A DNA stretch of 7,236 nucleotides. Origin: Burkholderia sp. (GTDB lineage: Bacteria > Pseudomonadota > Gammaproteobacteria > Burkholderiales > Burkholderiaceae). The DNA lies in assembly GCF_018375725.1 (NCBI RefSeq), contig NZ_JAHACR010000226.1:1-7236 (forward strand). The letters are read 5' to 3'. The notes beneath the pieces were generated by a model. It was given only the letters and a program-made list of their open reading frames with translations. It did not search any database and was not told the origin of the DNA. Below, one piece after another: positions 6,130 through 7,236 of this stretch; within the stretch, counting starts at the first letter, position 1, and the number at the start of each line of letters is the position of its first letter. The position numbers and the translations under genes are program-made.

Positions 6130-7194
6130 ATGACGACCCATCACGATCCCGCCTACCTGCTCGGCGAACTTCTGAAGAACGTTTCCCGGTCTTTCTACCT
6201 GACGTTGCGCGTGCTGCCCGACGGCATGCGCGATCCGGTCGGCCTGGCGTACCTGCTCGCGCGCGCGGCCGATACGATTGCCGACACCGCACTGGTCGCG
6301 CCCGAACGGCGTGCCGCCCTGCTGACGATGTTGCGCGACAACGTCGAAAATCTTGACGACGGCGCCGTGCTGTCGCGCGAACTCGATGATGTCACGCGGA
6401 TGCAGGCCGATTCGCACGAGCACATCCTGCTCGGCTCGATGCAGCCGATGCTCGCGCTGTTGCGCGCCCAATCGGGCGCGGATGGCGCGGCGATCCGCAA
6501 GGTCGTCGCGACGCTGACGTCGGGCATGGAGTTCGACCTGTGCACGTTCCCGGACGAGCGGTCGGGGCAGGTCGCCGCGCTCACGACGCGCGATGCGCTC
6601 GATCGCTACACGTATCTCGTCGCCGGCTGCGTCGGTGAATTCTGGACCGACATGACCGGCGCGCACACGCGCGCGGCGCGCAAATGGAATCTGCCGGACA
6701 TGCGGGAGAAGGGGATTCGCTTCGGCAAGGCGCTGCAGATGACCAACATCCTGCGCGACTGCGCGAAGGACTTGCGGATCGGCCGTTGCTACCTGCCGCA
6801 GGACGTGCTGGCCGAATACGGGCTCAGTGTCGCCGAGCTGCTGTCGCCCGATGCGTCGCAGCGTGCGCGCGGCGTGCTGTTCGACCTGCTGCGCGTCGCG
6901 CTTGCGCAATACCGCGATGCCTGCCTGTACACGCTCGCCATCCCCCGACGCTTCGTGCGGCTGCGGCTGGCGTGCCTGTGGCCGATCCTGATCGGTCTCG
7001 AAACGCTCGAACTGCTGGCGCGCCACGATGCGTGGCTCGACCCCGCGCGCCCGGCGAAGGTGCTGCGCAAACGGATCTACCGGATCATGGCCGGCTCGCT
7101 GGCGATGGTCGGCTCGAATGCCGCCATCCGCGCCCGCGTGACGAGCCTCGTCGACACGGTCGACGCCTTGATCGCGGCGCCCGCCGCACGCTGA
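6130..7194 (+). CDS. Squalene/phytoene synthase family protein (probable squalene synthase)
   Basis: A 354-residue all-alpha isoprenoid enzyme that joins two prenyl diphosphates head to head (two farnesyl diphosphates to presqualene diphosphate/squalene, or two geranylgeranyl diphosphates to phytoene). Family marks are SRSFYLTLRVLP (19-30), the first aspartate-rich motif D48-TIA-D52 within RAADTIADT, YLVAGCVGEFWTDM (162-175), and the second motif ALQMTNILRDCAKD (201-214; D210 and D214) followed by GRCYLP. These aspartates bind the Mg-diphosphate. The length exceeds the ~280 aa of the HpnC/HpnD pair. It is nearer to single-protein squalene synthases, including a moderately hydrophobic C-terminal segment (about 278-297), so squalene for hopanoids is my preferred product. 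I chose the ATG at 6130 because MTTHHDPAYLLGELLKNVSRSF reads as a normal N-terminus; there is no clear Shine-Dalgarno. No other hopanoid or carotenoid gene is in the window. Confidence 0.88.
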   Translation: MTTHHDPAYLLGELLKNVSRSFYLTLRVLPDGMRDPVGLAYLLARAADTIADTALVAPERRAALLTMLRDNVENLDDGAVLSRELDDVTRMQADSHEHILLGSMQPMLALLRAQSGADGAAIRKVVATLTSGMEFDLCTFPDERSGQVAALTTRDALDRYTYLVAGCVGEFWTDMTGAHTRAARKWNLPDMREKGIRFGKALQMTNILRDCAKDLRIGRCYLPQDVLAEYGLSVAELLSPDASQRARGVLFDLLRVALAQYRDACLYTLAIPRRFVRLRLACLWPILIGLETLELLARHDAWLDPARPAKVLRKRIYRIMAGSLAMVGSNAAIRARVTSLVDTVDALIAAPAAR

Positions 7195-7236
7195 GCCGGC
7201 GGCGCGCACGCGCGCGACTGTGCATCGGTGTCTCCC

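Noticed and set aside
5965..7209. 414-codon minus-strand open frame opposite the squalene synthase gene
   Set aside because: Antisense shadow: Arg/His/Gln-rich translation with no domain, while the plus-strand frame has two intact aspartate-rich motifs.

Overview
The window looks like chromosome from a high-GC betaproteobacterium, most likely Burkholderia or a close relative. The grounds are strong G/C third-position preference, protein sequences that read like Burkholderia family members, and mostly weak Shine-Dalgarno sites. There are no rRNA, tRNA, CRISPR or insertion-sequence signatures.

Layout, left to right. (1) Positions 3-92 hold the C-terminal 29 codons of an unidentified protein whose last residues look like the closing strand of an outer-membrane beta-barrel. 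(2) After a 21-base gap comes a plus-strand ORF (114-1640) that is a YbaL/KefB-type cation:proton antiporter with a C-terminal NAD-binding RCK/TrkA-N domain. Its first ~37 residues do not belong to that family. They resemble the start of another membrane protein, possibly a YeiH-type putative sulfate exporter, and the family's usual first ~95 residues are absent. Base composition changes at the same place (about 53% GC by hand count over 1-180, about 71% over 241-420). This junction near 220-230 is the most unusual thing in the window: either a real recombination or deletion, or an assembly chimera. (3) Convergent with it, 30 bases away, is a stand-alone class B penicillin-binding protein of the FtsI/PBP3 type (3431-1671, minus strand). 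(4) Upstream of that, all on the minus strand, are a small uncharacterised gene (4118-3771) with a strong RBS and its own intrinsic terminator, an HpaR-like MarR regulator (4819-4379) and a MOSC-domain protein (5826-4963). (5) Divergent from the MOSC gene is a plus-strand squalene/phytoene synthase (6130-7194), with a strong GC-rich hairpin in its leader.

The genes do not form an obvious single pathway. They cover ion antiport, septal peptidoglycan synthesis, aromatic-catabolism-type regulation, molybdenum-cofactor-type redox chemistry and isoprenoid (squalene, possibly hopanoid) synthesis. Gaps of 140 bases or more between the minus-strand genes suggest mostly separate transcription units. 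I see no convincing undescribed multi-gene system. The findings worth checking are the chimeric antiporter, the stand-alone PBP3 paralogue with an AT-rich dyad-bearing promoter region, the dyads upstream of the MarR gene, and the leader hairpin of the squalene synthase gene.
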